Assembly: GCF_001890765.1 (NCBI RefSeq)
Contig: NZ_KV878783.1
Coordinates: 435,028 to 499,027 of the forward strand
Origin: Spirulina major PCC 6313
GTDB lineage: Bacteria; Cyanobacteriota; Cyanobacteriia; Cyanobacteriales; Spirulinaceae
Length of the DNA stretch: 64,000 nt
Direction of reading: 5' to 3'
Shown here one piece after another: positions 1 to 8,200 of the stretch (positions within the stretch are counted from its first letter, which is position 1; each line of letters begins with the position of its first letter). Under the pieces are notes generated by a model, which had not been told where the DNA came from, did no database searches, and worked only from the letters and a program-made list of their open reading frames with translations. A program made the position numbers and the translations under genes.

Positions 1-564
1 AATTCCCCCCGATGCCTTAATCCCCGCACTGCCCCGCGTCACCTCCCGCAACAGGCTCACCTGTTCCACCGTCGCCCCCCCAAACCAGCCCGTGCTCGTT
101 TTTAAAAACGCCGCCCCCGCATCGAGGCAAACCGTCGCCGCCAAACGTTGCTCCTCTGGGGTTAACAGGCCCATCTCCAAAATCGTTTTAATCGGTTGTC
201 CCGTTTCTTCGACAATTTGGGCGATTTCCTGGGCGATCGCATTCGCATTCCCTGCCTTCACCCACCCCAGATTAATCACCACATCTAATTCCGTCGCGCC
301 ATGGCTAACGGCTTCTTGGGCTTCGTAGAGTTTGGTGGCCGTAGTGCTCGCGCCGCTGGGAAAACCAATCACGGCACAGACTTGGGGGCGTTGATTGTGC
401 AGCAATTCTGTGGCGGTACGCACTGCGTGGGGATAGACACAAACAGCGGGCAGATTGTAGCGGTTGGCCACTTGGCAGCCCGCTTTCACCTCGTCGAGGG
501 TGGCGGTAGGGTGCAAAATAGCATGGTCAAGGTAGCGGGCGAGGTCAATTTCAGCGGGGTCCAT
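1..564 (-). CDS. deoC: Deoxyribose-phosphate aldolase, C-terminus cut by window edge
   Basis: DeoC cleaves 2-deoxyribose-5-phosphate to glyceraldehyde-3-phosphate and acetaldehyde in cytosolic deoxynucleoside catabolism. I translated this gene by hand because it has no stop inside the window: 188 codons are present, beginning MDPAEIDLARYLDHAIL. Family landmarks are in order: DVVINLG around residue 94, FLKTSTGW with the Schiff-base lysine at residue 155, and GIKASGGI with the second conserved lysine at residue 183. The missing part should be only some 30-40 residues. The ATG at 564 is chosen because the conserved N-terminal segment begins directly after it. It lies 43 nt downstream of pyrFE on the same strand, so the two nucleotide-metabolism genes are probably cotranscribed. 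Identity is secure. Confidence 0.95.
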   Translation of the reverse strand, partial: MDPAEIDLARYLDHAILHPTATLDEVKAGCQVANRYNLPAVCVYPHAVRTATELLHNQRPQVCAVIGFPSGASTTATKLYEAQEAVSHGATELDVVINLGWVKAGNANAIAQEIAQIVEETGQPIKTILEMGLLTPEEQRLAATVCLDAGAAFLKTSTGWFGGATVEQVSLLREVTRGSAGIKASGGI

Positions 565-607
565 GGGGTATTTTCAGGAGAGAAATGGGAAGCGCGATCG
601 CCAAACA

Positions 608-2077
608 TCAGATCACGGTGATGTCTTTTTGTTCAGCATGGGTCAGGGCTTGATACTGATCTTCATCGATCCGAGCCGCCGCATAGAGGGTTTCCGTAAT
701 ATCCGACAGAGTTAAGACCGCATGGGTCCGGTAGCCAGCAGCGGCGATCCGATCCGACACACCCTGCTCATGGTCAATAAACACCACAATATCATTGACC
801 ACCAGCCCGGCAGAGGTCAGTTTTTCCGTACCTTCGATCGCACTCTTGCCGCTGATCAGCACATCATCAACCACCACCACCGTTTCCCCCGGCTCAAAAT
901 GCCCTTCAATCACCCGCCGCGTCCCGTGGGCTTTCACTTCCTTGCGCGGGAAAATCATCGGTCGGCCCAGGATCATCGATAACCCCGTTGCGGTGGGCAA
1001 TGCCCCGTAGGGCAGGCCAGCAATGCGGTCAAAGGTGAGGGGTGTGAGCAGTTCCGCATAGGCGTTGAGCATTTGGTGAAAGACTTGGGGATTGGAAATG
1101 ACCTTCCGCAGATCAATGTAGTAGGAAAACGTCGCCCCCGACGCTTGGACATAGTCTCCAAACAAAATACATTCGAGGTCAAACAGTTGCAAAATCAGGT
1201 CTTGCTGGGGGTGTTGTTCTAGGAGGCAAACGTTCGTAGTCCAGAGTTGACAGTGGTGGTGGGGTTGATTTTGCTGGTGTTGGTAACAGTGGTGGTTAAT
1301 TTCTTGGTTGAGGGCGGCGATCGCGGTTACCGGATCGTCGTAACTGAGATAGTCTTGGGGCACAGGCAACAGCAGACCGCTCCCGTTAGCGTTTAACCCC
1401 GCGTTAATAATCGCCGCCAGGCTTTCTTGATGCTCCCAAATACTCCGAGCCAGGATTAAGCGTTCGGGGGCCAGGTTGCGCACCTTGGCTAAAACTTCCG
1501 GGTTACTCGTGCCAATTTCTAAACACACCTGCTCCGGCGGCCCCCAGGCGGACACTTCCGTCACCAGATGCAGATACAGGGGCGCATCGGGCATCGGGTA
1601 ATCTTGGATCGCGATCGCCCCCGGATTCGAGGTGCGACAGACCATAAAGGCCGCTTTATCGGGATAGACCAAAAAGGGCGCGGCCTGGTCATGGCCAGCA
1701 AATGGGGTGAGGGTGACCGCATCCACTTGCCATTGTTCAAAGAGGGTGCGAGCTAAAAAGCTACTGCTGTTGAGGTCGCTATGCTTCACATCCAAAATGA
1801 TTGGAATATGGGACGGAATCGACAGCAACACCTGTTCAAGGAGTTCAATCCCCGGCGCACCCAAGGATTGATAGAAGCCGAAACTGGGTTTATAGGCACA
1901 GACGTGATCCACTGTGGCTGAGATTAAGTGATTGAGCCAATCGCCGAGTTCATCGGTGAGTTGGCTATGGCTCGCGGCATATTGGGCCGGGAGCATTTCA
2001 GGATTGGGGTCAAGCCCCAACACGAGAATGCTATTGTTGCGATCGCAGGCAGCATCCAGTTTGGTTAAAAAGCTCAT
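608..2077 (-). CDS. pyrFE: Bifunctional OMP decarboxylase / orotate phosphoribosyltransferase
   Basis: A 489-aa fusion for the last two steps of UMP synthesis. Residues about 1-275 are a type-2 orotidine-5'-phosphate decarboxylase: GLDPNPE near residue 21 and the catalytic D-x-K-x-x-D at D96, K98 and D101 (DVKHSD). Residues about 285-489 are the orotate phosphoribosyltransferase, with the PRPP-binding loop VVVVDDVLISGKS starting at residue 400. Decarboxylase-first is the reverse of animal UMP synthase and is the order reported for cyanobacteria and kinetoplastids. The decarboxylase motif reads KHSD rather than the more usual KRGD, but the catalytic acidic and lysine residues are kept. The start at 2077 gives a normal N-terminus. 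deoC follows 43 nt downstream. Confidence 0.95.
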   Translation of the reverse strand: MSFLTKLDAACDRNNSILVLGLDPNPEMLPAQYAASHSQLTDELGDWLNHLISATVDHVCAYKPSFGFYQSLGAPGIELLEQVLLSIPSHIPIILDVKHSDLNSSSFLARTLFEQWQVDAVTLTPFAGHDQAAPFLVYPDKAAFMVCRTSNPGAIAIQDYPMPDAPLYLHLVTEVSAWGPPEQVCLEIGTSNPEVLAKVRNLAPERLILARSIWEHQESLAAIINAGLNANGSGLLLPVPQDYLSYDDPVTAIAALNQEINHHCYQHQQNQPHHHCQLWTTNVCLLEQHPQQDLILQLFDLECILFGDYVQASGATFSYYIDLRKVISNPQVFHQMLNAYAELLTPLTFDRIAGLPYGALPTATGLSMILGRPMIFPRKEVKAHGTRRVIEGHFEPGETVVVVDDVLISGKSAIEGTEKLTSAGLVVNDIVVFIDHEQGVSDRIAAAGYRTHAVLTLSDITETLYAAARIDEDQYQALTHAEQKDITVI

Positions 2078-2192
2078 GGTGTGGGGCTGACAATGGTTGA
2101 AAACATGAAAGGCTCTCGCTGATCAAAAAATAATCGCCAACAAGGACACCTCATCCTTTTTATAGTACGACCTAGGTTCTATCGGTGGAGCA

Positions 2193-2526
2193 GAGTCTGG
2201 ATTTGACAGGAGTGAGCCAGAGGCTCACACTACCCTGCCTAGAATCCTTTGGAGTGCGAGCTTCTAGCTCGCTGCCTTGACTAACTAGCTCGCTGCCTTG
2301 ACTAACTAGCTCGCTGCCTTGACCAGGGGGATCAAATACTGACATATCACCCAAGTTGCGAGTCTGGATTTGACAGGAGTGAGCCAGAGGCTCACACTAC
2401 CCTACCTAGAATCCTTTGGAGTGCGAGCTTCTAGCTCGCTACCTTGACTAACTAGCTCGCTGCCTTGACTAACTAGCTCGCTGCCCTGACTAACTAGCTC
2501 GCTGCCCTGATCAGGGGGATCAAACA
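2193..2526. repeat. Duplicated repeat block with 21-nt tandem units and small dyads
   Basis: Two direct copies of one block, 2193-2339 and 2360-2526. Each starts with GAGTCTGGATTTGACAGG, carries the dyad GTGAGCCAGAGGCTCAC (2212-2228 and 2379-2395), then a GCGAGC/GCTCGC dyad, then tandem 21-nt units containing CTAGCTCGCTGCCTTGACT: three units in the first block and four in the second. Both end in AGGGGGATCAAA. The minus-strand reading as SQGSELV heptads is an accident of the 21-nt period. This fills most of the pyrFE-psb28 gap. Confidence 0.9.
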
Positions 2527-2569
2527 CAGGCTCGGTCAACATTTGCACGTTATGCATCGGCAGTAGTAG

Positions 2570-2598
2570 TTGGGTGGAGGGTAACGGGACTTTATAAT
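2570..2598 (+). promoter_or_regulatory. Likely sigma-70-type promoter of psb28
   Basis: TTGGGT at 2570-2575 and a perfect TATAAT at 2593-2598 are separated by 17 nt. The expected transcription start near 2605 leaves a leader of about 23 nt before the psb28 ATG. Inferred from consensus only. Confidence 0.5.
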
Positions 2599-2627
2599 TA
2601 AGCTCACAAAGCTTAAACCTTAAACGC

Positions 2628-2972
2628 ATGACAGCCTATATCGAATTTGCCCGAGGAATTACCGAAGAAGCCGTTCCCGATGTGCGCGTCACCCGCTCCA
2701 AAAGTGGCAACAGCGGCACCGCGACCTTCTACTTTCAAGAACCCAAAGCCCTGATGGACAACAGCATCGCCAATGACATCACGGGGATGTACTTGATCGA
2801 TGACGAAGGGGAACTGATGACGCGGGAGGTGAACGCTCGCTTCGTCAATGGCCAAGCCGCCGGGATTGAAGCCGTGCTCATCATGCAAACCGCCGCAGAA
2901 TGGGAGCGGTTTATTCGCTTCATGAATCGCTATGCTGAGTCTGCGGGCTTAGAACTGAATCGGAACGACTAA
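2628..2972 (+). CDS. psb28: Photosystem II assembly protein Psb28
   Basis: A 114-aa protein of the Psb28 family. These proteins bind the cytoplasmic face of photosystem II assembly intermediates (CP47 side) transiently and are absent from the mature complex. The diagnostic stretch VRVTRSKSGNSGTATFYF is at residues about 22-39, followed by the family pattern P-K-A-L and the acidic DDEGEL turn. Length matches the family. There is no signal peptide or membrane helix, as expected for a peripheral factor. The ATG at 2628 directly precedes the conserved N-terminus and sits about 30 nt after a TATAAT box. Very secure. Confidence 0.97.
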   Translation: MTAYIEFARGITEEAVPDVRVTRSKSGNSGTATFYFQEPKALMDNSIANDITGMYLIDDEGELMTREVNARFVNGQAAGIEAVLIMQTAAEWERFIRFMNRYAESAGLELNRND

Positions 2973-3178
2973 TCCCATTGCACCGCCAGGACTCCGGTGC
3001 GATCTGGCTCCATGACCCTCGCCCCCTCTCCGGATCGGTCGATCCTTGCCTGTTATGGATTAGCGGGAGCCGCTCGGCCTGGGAGTTGATCGCCCTGCTC
3101 CAGGTAGCACGGGGACGCAACGGCGATCGCTTGAGATTCAAACGGGCCACATTTCGATGCAATTCTTCATGTTTCACC

Positions 3179-3709
3179 ATGCACCCCCATCCTGATTCCC
3201 GGATCATTACGGCTCGTTGTGCGGTTTTGACGGTGAGTGATACGCGCACGATCGCCACCGATCGCAGTGGTCAATTGTTACAAAGTCTGCTCGATCAGGC
3301 TTACCACACCGTGGCCGCCTACGCCCTTTGCCCCGATGACCCGGCCCAGATTCGTCACCACCTTGAACAGTGGGGGCAAGATCCGGCAATTGATCTGGTG
3401 ATCACGTCGGGGGGGACGGGGATCGCGCCCCGCGACACCACCTATGAGGCGATCGCGGCTCTGCTCCAGCCGACGTTGCCGGGGTTTGGGGAATTGTTTC
3501 GGATGTTGAGTTTTGAGGAGATTGGGTCGCGGGCGATGGCATCACGGGCGATCGCGGGAGTCTATCACCAAACCTGGGTGTTTGCCCTGCCGGGTTCAAG
3601 CAACGGGGTACGGTTGGCGATGGAGCGCTTAATTTTGCCGGAACTTAATCATTTGCTGACCCAGTTGCGCCCAGATTTTCCTGCCGCGCCAACAGTACCG
3701 CCCCCGTAG
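3179..3709 (+). CDS. MoaB/Mog family molybdopterin biosynthesis protein
   Basis: Member of the MoaB/Mog family, which binds molybdopterin and in Mog adenylylates it before metal insertion. The frame is open from 2978, but the upstream part is Arg/Ser-rich and unlike the family, so I place the start at the ATG at 3179, giving 176 aa. Landmarks: AVLTVSDTRT near residue 15, the molybdopterin-binding LVITSGGTGIAPRDTT in the middle, then LPGFGELFRMLSFEEIGSRAM and the C-terminal ALPGSSNGVRLAME. MoaB versus Mog cannot be decided by reading. The last 65 nt overlap the 3' end of the convergent kinase gene, so both frames are coding there. Confidence 0.88.
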   Translation: MHPHPDSRIITARCAVLTVSDTRTIATDRSGQLLQSLLDQAYHTVAAYALCPDDPAQIRHHLEQWGQDPAIDLVITSGGTGIAPRDTTYEAIAALLQPTLPGFGELFRMLSFEEIGSRAMASRAIAGVYHQTWVFALPGSSNGVRLAMERLILPELNHLLTQLRPDFPAAPTVPPP

Positions 3710-4562
3710 CCGCATCGGCCTGGGGCGGGACGAGGTGCGATCGCATCTCATCCCCTAGATACGGTTCCAGGGAGGAAGCCAGGCCGCCGAGGAGACTACA
3801 GGGAAGGGGCTGCTGTTGTTTCGCCACCAAGGCCCGCCAAATTTTTTCGATTTCCTGCCCCGCTGCGGTCATCAGGGCGATCGCACTTTCATCCCCCGCT
3901 GCCGCCGCCGTGATCACCACCGGGGCCAGTTCGGCAAACTGTTGCGACCCCGCCCCATTGGCCCAGAGAATGAGGCGATCGCCGTCTTGGTCAAACCGTG
4001 CCATCACGCCCCGAATCAGCGGGGTCACCGCCCGGCGACCATCCCACCATTGCAATGTGTGCTGAATCGCCGCCAGCCCCAGCCATGCGCCGCTGCCCTC
4101 ATCCCCCTGGGGAAACCCCCAGCCGCTGACCCGCGTCACCCGTTCGCCCTCAATTTGATAGGCCACTACCCCCGTTCCGATCGCAATCACCGCGCCATCT
4201 TGGCCCCGATGGGCCCCTAGGCAGGAAATATAACCATCGGAATGGAGGTGCAGCCGGGTGAAGCGATGACCGAGGGCGAGAAAGCGATCGCAGGCCGCCG
4301 GGACCTGGGTTCCCGCCAAGCCTGCCCCCCCATACCAGCGATAGCCTGCCACCTCCGAGGGAATGGCAAACTCCGCTAAGGCCTGGGCGATCGCTGCCCG
4401 AATCGACCGCCACGCCCCCACCGGATCAAGGCGAATATTCGCCGGGCCAGCTTTCCCGACCCCCAACAGTTGACCCTGGGCATTTTCAACGCGGGCGATG
4501 GTTTTCGTTGCGCCCCCATCAATGCCCACAAATAGCTCCCGACCTACCACCCGATCAGCCAT
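3645..4562 (-). CDS. N-acetylglucosamine kinase-like BadF/BadG ATPase-family protein
   Basis: A 305-aa actin-fold sugar kinase. The N-terminal phosphate-1 motif FVGIDGGATKT (residues about 11-21) and GVVAYQ/GWGFPQGDEGSGAWLG in the middle are typical of N-acetylglucosamine kinases of the BadF/BadG/BcrA/BcrD family; IAIGTGV is the second phosphate-binding element. The probable reaction is ATP-dependent phosphorylation of GlcNAc or a related amino sugar, perhaps for cell-wall sugar salvage, but the substrate is inferred from family only. The ATG at 4562 gives a normal N-terminus. The C-terminus overlaps the end of the MoaB/Mog gene by 65 nt tail to tail. No sugar transporter lies next to it. Confidence 0.82.
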   Translation of the reverse strand: MADRVVGRELFVGIDGGATKTIARVENAQGQLLGVGKAGPANIRLDPVGAWRSIRAAIAQALAEFAIPSEVAGYRWYGGAGLAGTQVPAACDRFLALGHRFTRLHLHSDGYISCLGAHRGQDGAVIAIGTGVVAYQIEGERVTRVSGWGFPQGDEGSGAWLGLAAIQHTLQWWDGRRAVTPLIRGVMARFDQDGDRLILWANGAGSQQFAELAPVVITAAAAGDESAIALMTAAGQEIEKIWRALVAKQQQPLPCSLLGGLASSLEPYLGDEMRSHLVPPQADAATGAVLLARQENLGATGSAND

Positions 4563-4582
4563 ATTCCTTTACAATGCGTAAT

Positions 4583-4615
4583 GAAAAGAGGAGTAACGAC
4601 ATATTGCGCTACTCC
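4583..4615 (-). terminator. Rho-independent terminator after psaC
   Basis: Read on the minus strand, GGAGTA pairs with TACTCC across a short loop and is followed by TCTTTTC. It begins about 35 nt after the psaC stop and just before the kinase start, so it separates the two genes. Confidence 0.6.
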
Positions 4616-4650
4616 TACCCCAAATGAACGGAAACCTGCAACAAGGCTGT

Positions 4651-4911
<261 letters not shown>

Positions 4912-5121
4912 TTAGCGAGCGTGTTTTATTGGTTAATTAGAGTTCTGTTGACTCAAGGCATAGTTTACCCTAGCGACTTCGTCCCACTCGAAAAACGGTA
5001 ACGAAGCTTCAAATTCTGTAACACTTTTGCCGCAATCTCTCAGATGTGCGATCGCATCTGAGACCCATAAAGCACCCATAACTGATCGAAAAAAAAGGCA
5101 TTGGGGTCTTATTGTGTACTT

Positions 5122-5280
5122 CGTGCGCCGGAGGATCACCCGTATGAATACCACCTCGATCCCTGTGTCGTGCGAGCGTCTCGCTCGCTGATCTAAAACT
5201 CCGTGCGCCAGAGGATCACCCGCATGAATACCACCTCGATCCCTGTGTCGTGCGAGCGTCTTGCTCGCTGATCTAAAACT
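5122..5280. repeat. Tandem duplication of an 80-bp unit
   Basis: Copies at 5122-5200 and 5202-5280 differ at 3 of 79 positions. Each begins CGTGCGCC, ends GATCTAAAACT and contains a GCGAGCGTCTCGCTCGC-type hairpin, of the same style as the GCGAGC/GCTCGC dyads at 2.2-2.5 kb. Confidence 0.9.
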
Positions 5281-5340
5281 AAGCCTGCATTATTCATGAC
5301 CCCCATCACAATTTTTGACATTCTCGGATTTTATTCAGTA

Positions 5341-5366
5341 CCGAGCAAGATGCCCGCACTACGGCT
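5341..5366. repeat. Degenerate palindromic repeat, GCGGGC family
   Basis: GAGCAAGATGCCCGCACTAC is a mutated copy of the GCGGGCATCTTGCCCGC hairpin family found intact at 32.3, 47.2 and 54.6 kb. Confidence 0.6.
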
Positions 5367-5543
5367 CAGAACATAGCCATAGAACAATTTGGGACGGTTA
5401 GGCTTGGGGTCAACACGAGCCACACAGCACGGTGATCCAGCCGGTGTGCGTCGGCACGTATCGACAAAAGACTCGACTTTTGGAGAATAGAGAAATCCGG
5501 TCAGGTTCGCTACAGTAGAAACTCCCCTGACCCTCGCGCCACC

Positions 5544-5945
5544 ATGCCTAAATCGTCCCTTGCTCATATTGGCACTAGCCCCGCCTTTCCCCTTTCCTGT
5601 ACCGTTCAGGGCGGCTTGCAGATGAGCCGCCAAGATCACAACGTGGCGGAGTCGATTCGGTTGATTTTGGGGACTCGCCACGGTGAGCGGGTGTATCGCC
5701 CTAACTTTGGGTCGCGTCTTTCGGAATTGGTGTTTGCGCCGATGAATAGCCAAACCCTCCTCCTGACGCGGCTCTATGTGGAAGAGGCGATTCGCCAATG
5801 GGAGCCCCGAATTGAACTGGATGGGGTGTTTACCCAACCCGATCCCGTGCGGGGACGGCTAGACATTATCATTCAATATCATTTCAAAGACACCCACGAT
5901 TCCCGTAGTCTAGTGTATCCGTTCTATTTGACCCCTCCGAGTTAA
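5544..5945 (+). CDS. gp25/GPW-like baseplate wedge protein of a contractile injection system
   Basis: A 133-aa protein with the GPW/gp25 fold, which in T4-like phages, type VI secretion and extracellular or thylakoid-anchored contractile injection systems (CIS) nucleates the sheath on the baseplate. The family core runs from about residue 30: SIRLILGTRHGERVYRPNFGS, then LVFAPMNS and the C-terminal IEL.GV strand region. It is the first gene of a long same-strand run; gpJ-like and gpI-like baseplate genes follow at 27 and 41 nt, which fixes the assignment to a CIS rather than an isolated phage remnant. No integrase, capsid or terminase gene is nearby. Confidence 0.88.
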   Translation: MPKSSLAHIGTSPAFPLSCTVQGGLQMSRQDHNVAESIRLILGTRHGERVYRPNFGSRLSELVFAPMNSQTLLLTRLYVEEAIRQWEPRIELDGVFTQPDPVRGRLDIIIQYHFKDTHDSRSLVYPFYLTPPS

Positions 5946-5972
5946 TCGGTCTGCCCTTTTCCGGAAGCTGTT

Positions 5973-8159
5973 ATGGAATTCGATTTCCTGCCCCAACTGC
6001 CTAAATCCAACCTCGACGATCGCAAGTTTGAAGACCTCGTCGAAGAATGTTTGCTGCGGATTCCGCGCTACTGCCCAGAGTGGACGAACTTCAACCCCAG
6101 TGATCCGGGGGTGACGATGATTGAGCTATTTGCCTGGCTCTCGGATCAGATGTTGATGCGGTTTAATCGGGTTCCGGAGCGCAACTACATTACCTTTTTA
6201 GAACTCTTGGGGATTCGGCTCCAGGCTCCGCGTCCGGCCCAAACCCACGTCACGTTTTATCTCAGTGCATCCCTGCCGGAACCCTACACGATCGCAGCCG
6301 GGGTGGAAACCGCCACCAATCGCACCGAAGCCGAAGAAGCGATCGTCTTTAGCACGGATCATCCCCTTACCATTGGTGTGCCTCGGATTCGCCACCTCCT
6401 GACGGCGGATAGCGTGGAAGAACGGCCCCAAATTTTGCGCGATCGCTTCAGTGGCACTTGGACGATGCTACCTAGTGGCGATTGGGAAGGGCGCGATCTA
6501 GAACTGTTTAGCGAACAACCCAGCGAAGGGAATTGTTTTTATCTGGTGTTTGATCCCCAACAGGAGATCAGCGGCAATGTGGTGGCGGTGAACTTTCGGG
6601 GTGAAGCGGCCACCGCCACCGGGATTAACCCCGAACACCCCCCCCGCTCTTGGGAAGCCTGGACAGGAACCCATTGGCAATCGGTGCTGTTGCGGCCCCA
6701 GGATGACCATACCGAAGGGTTTAGTTTTAGCGAAGTGACCCGCAACGGTGGCAACCCCCTCCAAGGGGAGGATGTGATTTTTCACTGTCCGCGCCAATGG
6801 CCGGTGGAAACCTTCGGCACCTATAACGGACGCTGGTTACGGTGTACCTATCGCAAGGTCACGGTAGACCAACCGGGGTATTTAAATTCGCCGCGCATTG
6901 TGGGGATGGGCTGCCGGGCCTTGGGGGGAACGGTGAGCGCGACGCAATCGATCGCGATCGCCAACGAAATTCTCGGCGAAAGTGATGGTATGCCTGGTCA
7001 ACAGTTCCGTCTCCAAGGTGCGCCGATTTTACCCCGCAGCGAGGGGGAATATCTGCGCGTTACACCGCCGGGGGGCTTGCCACAGCGGTGGCAGGAAGTG
7101 GAAGATTTTGCCGATTCGGGGGCAGAGGATTTACACTACACCCTCGATTCGCGCACGGGCGAACTTCAGCTTGGCCCGTTGATCCGTGAATCGGCTCAAT
7201 TGTTAGATCAAATGGATCAATGGCGACAGCCGCAACTCACCGCTACAGCTCCCGATCCGACGGCGATCGCCCGCAAAACGGGAGAGCGTCAGTATGGGGC
7301 CGTGCCGCCGAGGGGGGCAATGTTAACGATGGTGTCGTACCGGACGGGGGGCGGTCAGCAGGGGAATGTGCAGCGCGATACGATCCGGATTGTTAAATCT
7401 GCCGTGCCCTATGTGGCTCAGGTGACGAACCATGAACCGGCTCGCCATGGGTCCGATGGGGAAACCTTAGAAGGGGCGGTGTTGCGGGTTCCGAAGTTGC
7501 TGCGCACCCGCGATCGCGCCGTCACCACCGAAGACTTTGAAACCCTCGCCCTCCAAGGGGGGCAAGGGGCGATCGCCCGCGCTCGCTGTCTCCCTACCGT
7601 CAACAAAGAACAGGCCGGCACAGTGGAACTCGTCCTCGTCCCCCAACTCGCCATCCAACGGATTACCGAAGGCTACGGCACATCCCCCGCCGAACTCAGC
7701 CTCACCCCTGCCTTAATTGAATCCACCCTGGCCTACCTTGACGATCGTCGCCTCCTGGGGGTGGAAGTCCGCTGCCGCGAACCGGACTATGTGGGGGTTT
7801 CCGTCCATATCGAAGTTGCCCTTGAACCGGAGTATCGCGAACCCCTGGCCCAGCAACATATCCGCACCAGTTTAGAATCCCAACTCTATCGCTTTCTCAA
7901 CCCGGTGATTGGGGGGCTAGAGGGCCAAGGATGGGAGTTTGGCCGGCCTGTGTATGCTTCGGACATCATTAATTTGTTTCAGGCGCAGGTGGGGGTGCGG
8001 TATCTCGGTACGATCCAACTGTTCCGCCTGACCCGCACCGCTGATGGGTGGGAGCGCACCCTTGCCCAGGAGTCCCATGTGGCACCGGGAGCTTTGGGGT
8101 TAATCTGTTCTTGGCGGGATGAGATGTTGCGTTCTAGCCATGTGATTAGCGTCATTTAG
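5973..8159 (+). CDS. Baseplate assembly protein J-like (CIS Cis11/gp6-type)
   Basis: A 728-aa putative baseplate assembly protein, the CIS counterpart of phage gpJ/gp6 that forms the wedge ring around the spike. The N-terminus (LVEECLLRIPRYCPEWTNFN followed by PSDPGVTMIELFAWL, residues about 17-52) is characteristic of the long gpJ-like proteins of extracellular-type CIS. The Baseplate_J-type region lies in the second half, with RTRDRAVTTEDFETLA near residue 510 and GVEVRCREPDYVGVSVHIEVAL near residue 595. No signal peptide or membrane helix. Position between gp25-like and gpI-like genes is the order seen in other CIS loci. Family assignment is firm; its exact place in the baseplate is inferred. 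Confidence 0.88.
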   Translation: MEFDFLPQLPKSNLDDRKFEDLVEECLLRIPRYCPEWTNFNPSDPGVTMIELFAWLSDQMLMRFNRVPERNYITFLELLGIRLQAPRPAQTHVTFYLSASLPEPYTIAAGVETATNRTEAEEAIVFSTDHPLTIGVPRIRHLLTADSVEERPQILRDRFSGTWTMLPSGDWEGRDLELFSEQPSEGNCFYLVFDPQQEISGNVVAVNFRGEAATATGINPEHPPRSWEAWTGTHWQSVLLRPQDDHTEGFSFSEVTRNGGNPLQGEDVIFHCPRQWPVETFGTYNGRWLRCTYRKVTVDQPGYLNSPRIVGMGCRALGGTVSATQSIAIANEILGESDGMPGQQFRLQGAPILPRSEGEYLRVTPPGGLPQRWQEVEDFADSGAEDLHYTLDSRTGELQLGPLIRESAQLLDQMDQWRQPQLTATAPDPTAIARKTGERQYGAVPPRGAMLTMVSYRTGGGQQGNVQRDTIRIVKSAVPYVAQVTNHEPARHGSDGETLEGAVLRVPKLLRTRDRAVTTEDFETLALQGGQGAIARARCLPTVNKEQAGTVELVLVPQLAIQRITEGYGTSPAELSLTPALIESTLAYLDDRRLLGVEVRCREPDYVGVSVHIEVALEPEYREPLAQQHIRTSLESQLYRFLNPVIGGLEGQGWEFGRPVYASDIINLFQAQVGVRYLGTIQLFRLTRTADGWERTLAQESHVAPGALGLICSWRDEMLRSSHVISVI

Positions 8160-8200
8160 CCGGTGATTGTCTTGTGTTTTGCCCTATGGATTGATTGGTT

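Noticed and set aside
2172-2629. Minus-strand frames with SQGSELV heptads
   Set aside because: They are the translation of the 21-nt tandem repeat and have no coding signs outside it.
2978-3178. N-terminal extension of the MoaB/Mog gene
   Set aside because: Unlike the family; the ATG at 3179 starts the conserved domain.
4933-5154. 73-aa minus-strand frame upstream of psaC
   Set aside because: No recognised motif, its start lies in the 80-bp repeat, and it covers the likely psaC promoter region.
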